Below are positions 44,861-57,700 of a DNA stretch of 64,000 bases, one piece after another (within the stretch, counting starts at the first letter, position 1; each line of letters begins with the position of its first letter). Source of the DNA: Myoxocephalus aenaeus (taxonomy: Eukaryota; Chordata; Actinopteri; Perciformes; Cottidae). The notes beneath the pieces were generated by a model. The model was not told the DNA's origin. It searched no databases and was given only the letters and a program-made list of their open reading frames with translations. Where the stretch lies: positions 7,469,501 through 7,533,500 of the forward strand of contig JBAMJR010000089.1 of assembly GCA_038501785.1 (NCBI GenBank). The letters are read 5' to 3'. A program made the position numbers and the translations under genes.

Positions 44861-45040
44861 TAGAGGGTAGTTTAAATTTAAATTATGAGGTCTGTATTTT
44901 TATATTACTGTATTATATAGATTTTCAGGTTTTGAGGACCACAAACTAAATCCCATCCACCTCCATTTTATTTTTGTATACATTGTATTGGGGTGGTAAG
45001 ATTTTGGGGCAAATCCAATTCCCAAAGCTATTCACTAGAG

Positions 45041-46083
45041 CAGTGGTTCAACCTTTTTTCAGTGATTTACCCCGTGTGGAAATAATTGTTCAGCCAAGTA
45101 CCCCCTAATCAGAGCAAAACAAATATGTAATACACAGCGCTGTGCCATCAGTGTCTCATTTAATATAGAATATATACAATTCAGTTCGTGAACTTGCACT
45201 TTTATATTTGATAAAATAGCTATTTTTAAATTGATGCTAATTTGAAATATATATTTAAAAAACCTCTCACGTGCCTTCACGTACCCTCATTTGAGAACCA
45301 CTACCACAGATGACGTCACCGTTTCCATAGTAACATCACAGATGATGTCAGCCGTTTCCATAGTAACATCACAGATGATGTCAGCCATTTCCATAGTAAC
45401 CGTTATTTGATTTCTTGATCAATTCATCCTCAGTCTATATATAGAAGTGAGTTTCACTAGGCTAGTTAGACAGGTACGCCTATCCCTCTACTGCTGCTGA
45501 ATCCAGTGGACTCAACCCGCTATTAAACACATGTGTTTTAATTAATGTATGATTAGATTAGGTTATTAACTGGAGGTTAGATAGGTAGGTAGCTACCTAC
45601 CTTTTTTTTTTAATTGGTAGTAGGCATCAATTAGACATTTACAGATGTTTTTCAGACAATTGCCCTTACATATGCAAATTTTTAGATGATGCTCATTTTA
45701 GTTATACACAAGGGTTGACAAACGTTGAATAAACAATGTATAAGAGTGATCTATTCTCTTTAGTACATTAATTTATTTATGAAAATAAAATCAGGTCTAA
45801 AGGGTGTTACGTATGTAACCCATTTTCCCCAATATAAAAAAAAAAATGCCAGTTCTTCTCCATGTTGTAAATGTCCATTATAATGTTCATCCATGTATTC
45901 AAAGTGGGACTTTTTTGCCAGCCACCAGAAGTACATATATGTCTCTTTTTGACAATGTTTTAGATGTGTTAAATAACTGTTTTTAAAGGAAAACTGATGC
46001 TATATATTTTTAAATCTCACTCACCCCCTGCAGTGCCTTAACATACCTCCAGGGGTACACGTACCTCCATTTGAGAACCACTA
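45041..46083. mobile_element. hAT-like termini (CAGTGGTTC… / …GAGAACCACTA)
   Basis: The left end at 45041 (CAGTGGTTCAACCTTTTTTCAG) and two possible right ends, near 45303 and 46083 (both CATTTGAGAACCACTA), match the widespread CAGTGGTTCTCAA hAT termini. Either a short 263-bp copy plus a second end, or one 1-kb element, is possible. No transposase and no clear 8-bp duplication. Confidence 0.5.
45306..45400. promoter_or_regulatory. Three-unit tandem repeat of X-box-like and CRE-like sites
   Basis: Units of 32-33 bp start at 45306, 45338 and 45371. Each carries GTTTCCATAGTAAC (45321-45334, 45354-45367; third copy ATTTCCATAGTAAC 45387-45400), close to the RFX-factor X-box GTTNCCATGGNAAC. The first also has a perfect CRE palindrome TGACGTCA (45311-45318); the others have TGATGTCA. 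A TATA-like CTATATATAG lies at 45435-45444. The factor assignment is by consensus only, and no attached gene was identified. Confidence 0.5.
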
Positions 46084-46084
46084 T

Positions 46085-48174
46085 GCGAGACAGCCCAAAA
46101 TAAAAGTGTGTGGTTGTGTTCTTTCTTTTTAATGTAGTTTTAAGTATATCAAGTTTACCATTAGTCTAGTAATTATTTACTATCTTCCTCTAATGATTCC
46201 TATAAGTTGGTTCTTGGTCCCTTTCCTGCAAACAATAAGACCTGGGAGTCAAAACTAAAAAGCAATTTAAACATCCCCTGTCAACATAATATAATTTCTC
46301 CTAAGGTTACACATCTTCACTAACCTGGCGTCAGCGATGGTGGAGCCTAAAACTAAATAGGCTATGAAGTCAGAATTCTCATCATCTGTCTGTCATTTTC
46401 TTTATAATTTTTATTAATGTCAAATATATAAGAGATATGAAATGGGCATCATAAATATACCTTGACCATTCTGTCCTTAGAGAAAAATCTGACCATTGTC
46501 TATTTATATCGCTCTATTTTTAGACACAATGGTGCCACGGAAATTGACAAATTGAAAAGCGCTGCACGTGACAGACTGAGCCTCTGCAGTTCACTGCCTC
46601 TACCTCATTGGATATATCCGTCTTTTTTCCCCCCTCCGTCTCGTTGACGTTTGTTTGTTGTTTTTCTCCTCTCCCTCCCCTTCATTAAGTCAAGCTCTTT
46701 TTTTCCCCCCGATTCTGATTTTACCTGCCCTCCCATTCAAATTCTCCATCTCTCCCCTCCTCTCTCCATTCAGTCGTGAAGCTCTGACTACACAGTCACG
46801 TTTTGCTTCATACTTTCACAAACCCCTGAAGGCGAGCCATTTCAGGATATTTCACAGCAGAGCAACACACAGACTCTGTCACTTGGGCACACAAGCCATC
46901 TCTCACTCTCTCACTCACACACACACACACGCTTCCTATTGCTTCACACGTGACCTCAACCTGCCACATCTGATAGGGTTTTACCACACCAAGACGTTTT
47001 GTGTGCAGTTTTGCAAATAAGCCAAGCAGCAACAAAAGCAAGGATGGGATTTTGCTTGAGGCAAGGAGCGGTGCAATTTATATATAGATTCATAAATGTA
47101 TGAATGCAGCAGAGCTAAAAATAAAACTAGGCTTTATTTTCTCCATCAAACCCCCCCCTTACTCCCACTCTCAAAATCATTCAGCTCATGCCTCTGTGCT
47201 GCTCTCTGAGGAGATGTGCTAAAAAATAGAGGTGTTTCCCATGCACGTTTCAGAACTGTTTCCCTCGGTCTCTAACCCGCTCTCCCCCTCCCTCACTGGC
47301 TCTCCTTCTGGCACGCAATCTCCATTCTCTTTCAGTCCTCTGTCAGCCAGATACACACACACGGTCATTTAAGTTGGCTACTCAATGTATTCTGCTGCAT
47401 GGGCAGGGAGTTGTGGTCTTTATCTAAACACACACGTAAATAAAACCCATTTAGTTTGCCTTTCGTTAGTTGCTTTTTGTGTTCCAGAATAACAGTTGGT
47501 TTGCTACTTTTTCTGGAGATGCATAAACAGAAATATTTATACACTCCTAATTTGTTTTACCACTTACATTTTGAGGTAAAGATGTTATATATTAAACATA
47601 TAATGATGACATGTTCTACAGATATATTCGTCAGAACTGTGACACTGTTGCTGGTATGATGTCAGTATATCGTCAAAAGATAATTTAATCTTGTCTATTT
47701 CGCTGTGAACAGACGCAGCTAACGCACAGCTGAGCCTCACCTGGCATTTTACACAGTTCATTGATAAAGGAGGCAATGTTGTTCTGATCCTCTTCACAAT
47801 AATACAAAATTGCGTTGCGCGTGTGTGTGCATATTTTAGTTTTTAACGCTCTAAGACCGTAGCAGCAGCTTCACAAGTTCAGGTACTGGAATCTGTATCA
47901 GGAAGGAAAAATGATATTGACTTTTACAATAAAAATGTATTTGTATAGCCATGAAATATCACACATTTTATCTCAGGGGTGTCCCCCGCCGGTGCAGAGA
48001 CGAGTCCTTTGATTGATGCAATTGTAATGGCAATGGTGATTTTCACCTCTGCTGTCTCTGTGATGTAAATCCTGACTGAAAGTCTCAAACAATTTTTTTA
48101 ATAGAAAAACACAAAACGTATTTGCGATTACTTTCAAGTGAATCTTAAAGAGAAATAGGTCCATAGTCAGCCAA
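46085..48174. other. Unassigned, partly C/T-rich sequence
   Basis: 46,610-46,780 and 47,145-47,345 are C/T-rich, with (AC)n near 46915-46930. The open frames at 46655-47020 follow that low-complexity sequence and are not credible genes. Confidence 0.35.
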
Positions 48175-48260
48175 AATCTCTGGATCAAGGCTGGTTCGTC
48201 ATTTTGCCATCGCCATCTTGAATTTGGTCCGTCTCAGAGTACTGTAGAGACGCTGTATAC

Positions 48261-48887
48261 CAGACCTGGGCATCTTACGGCTGCGGTCTGATCCACTATG
48301 GCAGAGCACTATAAGTCAGTATCACTTCTGGATTTTTATTCTTCTCTCAAAGAGGAGAACTTTCCTCACATGAGGAGGCCTGCTCAGAAGATGTTGGTTC
48401 TCTTTGGATCTACCTACATGAGAACAAACATTCTAGTGATGAAGTTCAACAGATCAGATGCTCTCTCACTGATACCTGTCAGCTGTCCACATCTCCACCT
48501 CATTCAACCAGACTTCATGCTCTTGTTCAAGCCAACACAGACTGGACTTTTCTCACCCGAGTAAGAACAACTGAACTGGAAAACATCAAAAGCACTTATT
48601 GCTTTTGTTTAAAGTTAATAAATTGCTGGTCTTTAACATACACATTTAAGGTAAGGTTTAAAAAAATCTTTAAAAATGAAATTACATTTTTTTACTTATT
48701 TTCATAGCCTTATTGTAACATGTATTCTTACCAGTAGCAGCTCAAAACCATATAATTTACAGTTTTTTAATAAAGTAATAACATTAATATTGAGTTAGTT
48801 GAATTAAGTTCAGACTATTGGTTCGGCCCTCCACAACGGTCCAAATTTCTCATTTGGCCCCTTGGGAAAATTAATTGCCCACCCCTG
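48261..48887 (+). mobile_element. Internally deleted hAT element
   Basis: The ends are CAGACCTGGGCATC…AATTGCCCACCCCTG, with the 8-bp duplication CTGTATAC (48253-48260, 48888-48895). The 627-bp body keeps only the last part of a transposase gene and a 3' non-coding region. Confidence 0.85.
48298..48564 (+). pseudogene. hAT transposase C-terminal fragment
   Basis: The frame encodes 'NFPHMRRPAQKMLVLFGSTYM', the start of the hAT C-terminal dimerisation domain as found in the GTF2IRD2/EPM2AIP1-like transposase group, ending at TAA 48562-48564. The usual 'CEQxFSxMK' that should follow is disrupted (TNILVMKFNRS) and the catalytic region is deleted. It is the C-terminal counterpart of the N-terminal fragment at 26930-27203, perhaps from a related family. 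Confidence 0.65.
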
Positions 48888-49180
48888 CTGTATACGGATC
48901 TGGCAACAGCAGCGACCCGTCAAGTACTAGGTAGCCACGCCCCAACGCATATCCTGCTTTATCTTCTATTTTACTCTAAATGGGACCATAATTTACAAAA
49001 TTATCATCATGCTATATTGAAGAATACTTGAAAGTAGCGATTGAGATCATGAAGTCATATTCACATTGTTTACTGAGGTAATCAAGTGAGAAGTAGGGTC
49101 ATTTTCTGACTTCCATTCAATCAGGCTTCTTCTTGCAACAAGAGGAGTCGCCCCCTAATGGTCTTGGAAGTCATTTATTG

Positions 49181-50321
49181 AGGCAGCAGCGAATTACACA
49201 GTCAACTGCAGCTGTGTCTGTTTGTATAAAAGGGTTCGTTAAATTAAAGCGATAAGTCATTGCTTATAAAAAATGACAAGCCACAAGAGTGCATTGAACA
49301 TATAGTCCATTAGCCGGTCAAGCGCAAACGTAATGACCCGAAAGCCACAGTTTCACTCTGTGTTTGGTGGTATAAAATAGACACGTTTTGCCACTTTCAT
49401 TATTACTGCCCTCTTCTTTTTCCTAAAAAAATAAAAATGGTATTTCATGTGACTTTGAGTTGGTTAATTAAATGTTTACTTTCCTGCCACAACCTTCCTT
49501 TAATGTAAATTTACAGCAGTTCCGTGGGTATTTGAGCAAAATAGAGCCTCTTACATTATATCCACCTTAAGAAATCCTGCAATGAAGCAACATGCACACT
49601 CAAACAAACAGAATCCAATCGTATTGGTATTTGTATGATCCCTTAAATGCATATGCAATGAGGAGAGGTGCACTCAACTGATTACTCTCAATATACTCTC
49701 CATGTGTGGAAGTAGACATCAAGTAGTCTGGGCGTAAATTACAATATGCAGATGATGTTTTGCAAGTGGATGTTGAGGAAGCCCAAATTGAAGTGTCTTG
49801 TTTAAAAACACTTAACATTTTACATGACCTTGTGTTGTGAGGGGTTGCTCAAGGTTTACATGACAGCAGGGCTTGATTTGAGAACATTCTATTACCACAA
49901 AGTTAACATACTTTACCAAGCCATAATCACACGCCTTTTCTCTGTGTCCTTGCAAAGGTAATATCTGTGCGGACCTGTACCATTGTGGTTTATCACCAAG
50001 CCTTGCCTAACTGTTCGGCTCAACGCACGTGGTCAGGCTGGTGAATACAGACGTCGTCTGTCCATGCCTTCAGCGAATTTCTTCAAATTTGATACAAAGG
50101 TCGACTTGGACTGGTTGGAATTTGGTGGGTTAAGGTCTCTGCAACCTCAGAAAACTCAAGAATTCCTCCGCTAATTATGACAATTCCTCACAAATGCTTT
50201 AATAAGATAACATGAATAGGTGAGAAAATGTTTGACAGACATGGACATGTCTCTCACTTTTCTATATTGTCTTTTATTTATGAATTGGTTGTACTGTCTT
50301 TCTTTTAAAATGTAAATGAAC
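49181..50321. other. Unassigned sequence
   Basis: No feature recognised; open frames at 49600-49818 and 49983-50174 lack motifs. Confidence 0.35.
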
Positions 50322-50323
50322 TA

Positions 50324-50568
50324 CCGTAAACGTCGGGTTACAAACCGCTCCTACGGCCGGTCAGTGTCCCCGCTGTAGCAAGCCTACTGCCCCTCTGCCC
50401 AAGTCGGGTGTCGAGCCTGGTCCCGCTACCTTCGGTGGTTTTCGGGGAGCTAGCGGAAGTTAGCGGGGGAGTAACTGAGCGCTAAGCAGGAGCCCCAGCT
50501 GGCTACAGCGGGGAGCTAACAGGGACACTGACCAAAGGTAGTAGCGGCTCGTAACCCAACGTTTACTG
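50324..50568. mobile_element. TA-flanked MITE, copy 2
   Basis: The ends CCGTAAACGTCGGGTTACAAACCGC and …CGTAACCCAACGTTTACTG are inverted repeats with TA at 50322-50323 and 50569-50570. The interior (CTACCTTCGGTGGTTTTCGGGGAGCTAGCGG) matches 37254-37604 but lacks its CTG and most GCTAGC repeats. Confidence 0.8.
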
Positions 50569-50570
50569 TA

Positions 50571-53500
50571 TTACCTACTTTTAAATAAGGTCCCCTTTCA
50601 GTTGGTATACTGTATGTGAGCGAGTTTGGGTGTATTTTGTACATCTTGTTTTTGTTCAATCGGAAATATAACGATATGCAAATCCCTTAAAAAATGCCTT
50701 TAAACATATCGTCCAGAAAAAGCGTTGGCTCTTTGCTGCACAGCACCAACCGTGGAGAAGAACAGCCCATGCTGACTTATCCACAGGCACAGTTTCAATA
50801 TGGCCAGAAGGTTGTAAAAAAGGGGAAAACAAGGTTAGTGTACTGTCATTAAATCTATTGTTATTGACCACGCTACTTGTGTTAAGTAACAAAGGGTGAA
50901 GAATTTGCTCTAAAACACTCGGACACAAATGTCTGCAAAAAGCATTTTCATTTCACCCCAAAAAATAAGATGAATATATACAACCCTGTGCACAGAAAAC
51001 AGACAGATCTAACACACAACACATCTTATATCACCATTCTTTTATTTTTACTAACGCTTATGGTTTTGTAAAAAAAAAAAGGATCAAATAGTGATTGCTG
51101 CTCGTAAAGAAAACTGAATTTGTTGTTTCTATACAGCGAAACATGGATCCTTTTTATATTATTTCACTCTGCTATAGCTTTTGATGAGCTGGAAATTGAG
51201 CAGCGTCTATGAAGAGCAGAGTGAACTCAAGTTGCTGCCGGGGCCCTCAGTGCCCTTTAAGTGTGTTCAGGCATGTTTGGTGCTGGTAGCAAAGTACCAA
51301 CACAGTAACCTGACAACAGTGTTAGCTCGGAGCTAATGGAAAGTCTGTGTCATTGTGAAGCTGAGGCCCATGAGAAGAAATAAAGTGTGATGAATGATTC
51401 TGCATGAGCAGATAATAGTTTATATACACACATGCATACACAGGCTATATAAACAAGGGACATTTTGTAATAGTACTTCCATCACTGTTACTACTGCTGG
51501 TAATATTACTTTTACAGTGCAAATAATAAAAGAAATATTTCACTACAAGTTGTTAAAATCCTTCTGGAGGAAAAGTACACAAGTACAAGCATTATCAGCT
51601 ACATATACACAAAGTATTGATAATAATGGCCCCTGCCACTGATATATTATCACTGAAGGCCTACTATATATTACAATATTGAATTAGTAATACTGTTGCA
51701 TCAATGCGTAAAGAGCATTTTACTCTTGTAGCTGTTCAAGGTGTTTCTAGTTTTAATTACTTGGGCGCCCTCTGGGTTACAAGATAAATCCGGTAATCTA
51801 GTCAAACTTGATACTGTAAAGATTTTAAGAAGAAACTATGAATTAATATAATGTAGGATTATATTAAAGCAAGATGTAAGGTAAGTGCAATTTGTGAAGG
51901 CTCATCTCCTCTGCATGATCTAATCTAATAATAGACTGCCCATAAGCACACAAGAGCTGTTTCAGTCCAGTTCACCGGTCTTTGTGGTGGTTTGCTTGTC
52001 AAACAGCATCACTTTAGTAGAGGTAGACTTGCTCAAATTCTACATATAGACATGCTGAGATTGGAAACAGAGTGAAAAATGAAGGCTTAACTGAACTTCA
52101 TATGTAACACCTCCTAACCGTCACTAAAATTGAGCGATGAAGCTGCATGGTCTGAGTATAATATTGAGTCTCTTTAGTGGACGCTGAAAGTGCTTAAGGT
52201 GCTCTCCCTCATTCCCGCACAGTGCTACAGGAGCACCTTGGGCACTGTTTTATACCATTAGTCAGTAGACTGGACAACATTTACTGCACAAATGGTCTCC
52301 AGTGCCACAAGTTAGGAGGATGTTAAGGGATTGTGGGAACAGGGGTCCAGCAAGGGCATTACATCTTACACAAATACCGACATGGCATGGAGATACAGCA
52401 GCGCTGAGCAAGAACATATTAGATCAATGAACACAGTCCAAGTCTCTTGGCATCTTCCCATATTAATGTCGTCTGGCATCTCAGAAATTTACTGAGTTTG
52501 GTTTCTGCAAACTCGGGGTGGACCAGATGCTGTCAGTTAGTGAAGTTTGCAGGTTTGAAATGTCACAGACTATCTATTAGTAATTGAAACCCAATATCAG
52601 CAAATGTGTAGTGGTCTGTGTTTTTTATGTTCACAGTCTTCCTCTTCTACATTTTAGCATGAACCGACTTTGTGCAATTCTATAGTTTCAGATTTTTACA
52701 TCACTAATTTCCTTTTAGTGTCACTCGTAAAAAGGTTAAGTCAAATGGAATTTCGAACAAATGAGCATTTTAAAGCCACATTTACTGATATTTTTGAAGA
52801 TAAACATTGAATCAAGTGACTTATTGTGTATTTTTTTTAAACGCTGCTAGTAACATCCAATCCAGCTGAGAATCAAAACCAAATTCTGGAGCTTTTTGTG
52901 GCGCTCAGCTCATTGTTGTAGTCAGCTGTATGTTCCTTCTGTTACTAAGAAATAAAAACATTGATATTGGAGGATTCTGGGAAGACAACATAAAAATACT
53001 TCCTATATAAAATACTTTGACACTGAGCGTAGTGTAATGGAAATTTGATATTCTTAGTTGTATTTTATCTTTCCATTTGTGAGGTGGCTTAAAAACCTCT
53101 ATGTTCAAATCTTCTTCTCTCCTGCAGTAAACACAGCAAATGCCATACCATCCCCCGTACCTGATATCAAGTAATCAATCACTTGTGTGGACAGGTCATA
53201 AATTAAGGGCAGGACAAAGACCTTTAGATGTTTTGATTCCCACACTGACCCAATCCCTTTTTTCTTATCACAACCTGAAACAATCATGTGTAACCTCTAC
53301 CGTTCCTGTGTATAAATGTGAATTGTCATGCTTCAGTGTATCCTCACGCAGACTCATAGGGACTCTGTAACGGTGCCTCTTCTCTGCGCAGGGAATACAT
53401 GATGAACGGCTGATCCACTGATTGCGCAGGTAGAAAATCCACGGCCCGCCACTGCGTTACAGTAGGCACTGGACACATATCATGCACTCTTGCCTAATGG

Positions 53501-54352
53501 AAGTCAGATTGTCTTCCCCTCCTGTTAAAGTTGTGCTACAACTGAATTTTGGTGTCATTTTTACCAGCGGGTGACCCCCATGAGGATGTTAATGTCCTCA
53601 TTAGCATGCAATCCAGTCAGACCCACAAGCACCAGGTTAATCCGCTCTCAGATAAAAGCAACAATAACAACCTTGGGGTTGTGACCCTTTTTGTTGCACT
53701 ACCAAATCCATTATTCATTGTTCCATATTTTTTTTTTCTCACTTCATTAGTGTCAGACAATGAGGTGAAGTAGGGATATACTGTAGAGGACACTCATGAT
53801 TCTACCATTGACTAGCTGATCCCCTACATTGGATAACAAATTAGTTTTTATGCGCCCTAGTTGTTTGATCCTGCGTGTCCATTAAGCCTCTTGAGAAGTA
53901 TTATAAGTTTACTTGGATAACCCACAGAAAAATAGGAAGCGAAAACGATACATATTTGTGTCGTGTTCCCATGCGGGAATGAGACATAAAAGAGTAACAT
54001 CTTGTGCATCACTATTGACAACGGAGCCAAGTTTTTTTTTGTGGCCCATGAGAGCTAAAATGGCCACGGCTTAACTGTTTTGCCACGAAAAGGAGAAGGA
54101 AAAAAAATGGGAAGGGCTTTTGGCATCTGCTGCTCCATTAGCGCCACATTCTCTCCAGCGGGCAGAGATGACGAGGAGCTCTGCAAGGTGCCGGAGGAGC
54201 TGAATCTACCTCAACACATGCTGATGACAGCAGGCCTATGCCAACTATCTAAATGCATTATCTTATATGCGTTTATTGTAGCCCAGACATTGTTATTCAA
54301 AAGATTTAAAGAGTCAATGTCAGTCATGCTAATGAAACTCGACACAGAATCA
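50571..54352. other. Unassigned sequence
   Basis: No gene, RNA or mobile element could be supported across 3.8 kb. ATGTT at 54353-54357 is the left target duplication of the chromovirus. Confidence 0.35.
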
Positions 54353-54357
54353 ATGTT

Positions 54358-54695
54358 TGTAACGGTTCGGTGGACCAGGACCCAGAAGCACGACTCTCGA
54401 CACAGCGGTAGCGAATAAGAGTCCTTTACTGGCAATGAACGAAACAGGCTTAAACATGGAAACACACAAGACAATCTGACAGGGGACAAGTGCAAGTGAG
54501 GGGACCTAAGTAGTGAAGACTAATGAGGGAATGTGCTACAGGTGAGACGGGCATGAACAGGTGCATGAAATGAGGGCTGACGAGGAGAGAGTGGCTGACA
54601 GACTGAGGAGGGCGTGGAGCAAGAACTGAACTGACAGATGGTAAACAGACAGGCAGACAGAGTGAAAACAACTAGTCGAGGACTAAACCGTGACA
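54358..54695 (-). repeat. 3' LTR of the chromovirus
   Basis: 338 bp, same sequence as 59232-59569. It lies downstream of pol on the minus strand. Confidence 0.96.
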
Positions 54696-54709
54696 GAATC
54701 CCCCCTCTA
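54696..54709 (-). other. Polypurine tract
   Basis: On the minus strand TTAGAGGGGGGATTC directly precedes the 3' LTR and would prime plus-strand DNA synthesis. Confidence 0.8.
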
Positions 54710-54769
54710 AGGGACGGCTCCTGACGTCCCAAAACCATCGCCAGGTAGGCGAAGGGGACCTGGGGAGGA

Positions 54770-57700
54770 CTAATACTCTTCAGACATCTCCGCCCTCTCC
54801 TCATCGGCGGGTGAGTTGTCCTGATCGGAGGACGGCTCCTCCTCGATGTCTGATGCTGCCGAAGGAAGAGCGGGAGCAGAGTCCGGCTGGGTTACCCCCA
54901 TGGGCACAGGACCCTTGGAGGGCTGGTCAGGGTGGCTGCGGTGAAACTCTCTTATGAGAGGGGCATCCAGAATGTGTCGGGCCGGGACCCAGCATCTCTC
55001 CTCTGGGCCGTAGCCCTCCCAGTCAACCAGGTATTGTAGCCCTCTCCCACGACGGCGGGAACGAAGCAAGCGACGAACCGTGTAGGTGAGACCTCCCTCG
55101 ATGAACCGCGGTGGCGGAGGAGGCTGTACAGCAGGGACCAGTGGACACTCCCGCACCGGCTTCACTCTGGAGACGTGGAATGACGGATGGACCCGCAGGG
55201 CCCGGGGCAGCTTGAGCCTCACCGCTGCAGGATTGATGACCCTCAGGACCTCGAATGGTCCGATGAACCTGGGTGCCAACTTCTTCGCCTCCACTCGCAA
55301 GGGTAGGTCCCTGGTCGACAGCCACACCTTCTGGCCAACCTGGTAGATGGGGGCCTTGGAGCGGTGCCGGTTGGCCGCTGCGGAGTAACGGTTGGCTGAG
55401 CTGAGGAGCGCAACTCTGGCCTTGGCCCAGGTACGGTGGCAGCGGCGGACGAAAGCCTGGACCGAGGGGCAGGAAACCTCCTTCTCCAGGGCCGAGAACA
55501 ATGGAGGTTGAAACCCGTAGGCACACTGGAACGGGGACATTCCAGTGGCGGAGCTGGTCAGGGTGTTGTGAGCATACTCCACCCACAGGAGCTGCTGGGA
55601 CCAGGATGCTGGATTCTCGGAGACCAAACACCGTAGAGCTGTCTCCATCTCCTGGTTCTTGCGCTCAGTCTGGCCATTAGACTGTGGGTGGAACCCAGAT
55701 GACAGGCTGGCTGTGGCCCCGATGAGTGTGCAGAACTCCCTCCAGAAGACTGACGTGAACTGAGGACCCCGGTCAGAGACTACATCTGTGGGAAGACCGT
55801 GAAGCCGGAAGACGTGCAGCAGAACCAGCTCAGCAGTCTCCTTGGCCGAGGGGAGCTTGGGCAGGGGCACAAAGTGGGCCATCTTGCTGAACCGATCTAC
55901 CACCGTTAGGATGGTGGTATGCTTGTTGGAAAGCGGGAGACCGGTAACAAAGTCCAGGGAGATGTGAGACCAGGGCCGACGGGGCACAGACAGAGGTTGC
56001 AGGAAACCAGCGGGAGCCTGGTGGGAGGGCTTGTGCTGGTTGCAGACAGGACAGGCATTGACGAATTCCCGGGTGTCCTTCTCCAGAGTAGCCCACCAGA
56101 ACCTCTGCTGCAAGGCATCCTTAGTACGCTGGCTCCCAGGATGGCAAGTGAGCTTGGAGCTATGGGCCCACTGGAGGACCTCGGACCTCAGGGTCTGGGG
56201 AACAAACAGGCGGTCAGGGGGACAGGAGCTCGGACCGGGCTGGGCCTCCAGGGCAGCCTTGACTCTCTCCTCTACCTCCCAGGTGATTGAGGCAACCAGG
56301 ACGGGGGCAGAAAGGATCTTGTCATTGCAAGGGATGGAATCCCCCTTGTCCACAAACTGGCGTGACAGGGCGTCCGGCTTGGCGTTACGGGTTCCGGGCC
56401 GGTAACAGAGGGAAAAGTTAAACCGGGTGAAAAACAGAGACCATCTGGCCTGCCGAGAGTTCAGTCTCTTAGCGGACTGAATGTACTCGAGGTTCTTGTG
56501 ATCAGTCCAACACAAAAATGGCAGACTGGTCCCCTCAAGCCAGTGACGCCACTCCTCAAGGGCCAGCTTAACGGCAAGCAGCTCTCGGTTACCCACATCA
56601 TAGTTCCTCTCTGCCGGTGAGAGCCGCCTGGAAAAGAAGGCGCATGGGTGGAGCTTCTGGTCACTGGCAGACCGCTGGGACAGGATGGCTCCCACCCCCA
56701 CCTCAGAGGCGTCCACCTCCACCACAAACTGTCTCTCTGGGTCGGGGACTTGGAGGATGGGGGCAGAAGTAAACCGGGCCTTCAGGCTCTGGAAGGCCTC
56801 CTCCGCTGAAGGTGACCACCGAAACTGCACTCTAGATGAGGTGAGGGCTGTGAGTGGGGCAGCCACGGTGCTGTAGCCGCGGATAAACCGCCGATAGAAA
56901 TTGGCGAACCCCAGGAATCGTTGCAGATGCTTACGCGAGTCAGGGATGGGCCAGGACGTCACCGCTGACACCTTGGCAGGGTCCATCTGCACGGTCCCCT
57001 GTCCCACGATGTAGCCCAAAAAGGAGACAGAAGAGGCGTGAAACTCGCACTTCTCTGCCTTCACGAACAGGGAATTCTTCAGGAGGCGTTGAAGGACCGA
57101 TTGAACGTGGTGGATGTGCTCCTCTCGGGATCTCGAGAAAATGAGGATGTCGTCCAAGTAGACAAACACCTGCTTGTTTAGCATGTCTCTCAGCACATCG
57201 TTCACCAGGGCCTGGAAGACGGCTGGGGCATTAGTCAGACCGAAGGGCATCACCAGGTACTCATAATGTCCAGTGGGGGTGTTGAAAGCCGTCTTCCACT
57301 CATCCCCCTCTCGGATCCGGACCAAATGATAGGCGTTACGTAGGTCTAACTTGGTGAAGATAGTAGCCCCCCGCAGCAGCTCGAAGGCAGAAGAAATGAG
57401 TGGGAGTGGGTAGCGGTTCTTGACGGTAATGTCATTGAGGCCCCTGTAGTCAATGCACGGCCTAAGTGACTTGTCCTTCTTCCCTACGAAGAAGAACCCC
57501 GCACCTGCAGGTGAAGAAGAGGGACGGATGATCCCAGCCGCTAGGGAGGAATTGATGTACGCCTCCATGGCCTCCCTCTCCGGTGCCGATAAGGAGTAGA
57601 GGCGACCCCTGGGTGGGGTGGTGCCTGGTTGCAGGTTTATGGCGCAGTCGTAGGGACGATGTGGGGGCAGGGATGAGGCCTTGACCTTACTGAATACCTC

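Larger units (their letters stand above)
48175..49180. repeat. Dispersed fish repeat split by a hAT element
   Basis: The flanks of the hAT insertion (GGATCAAGGCTGGTTCGTCATTTTGCCATCGCC… on the left, and …TAAATGGGACCATAATTTACAAAA…CAAGAGGAGTCGCCCCCTA on the right) read as one interrupted repeat that I recall from other teleost genomes. Its class is unknown to me and its limits are approximate. Confidence 0.45.

Noticed and set aside
46655..47020. Ser/Pro/Leu-rich open frame
   Set aside because: Follows C/T-rich low-complexity DNA; no motif.
53365..53464. Small inverted ends CTGTAACG…CGTTACAG about 100 bp apart
   Set aside because: Eight-base match with poor extension and no target duplication; could be chance.
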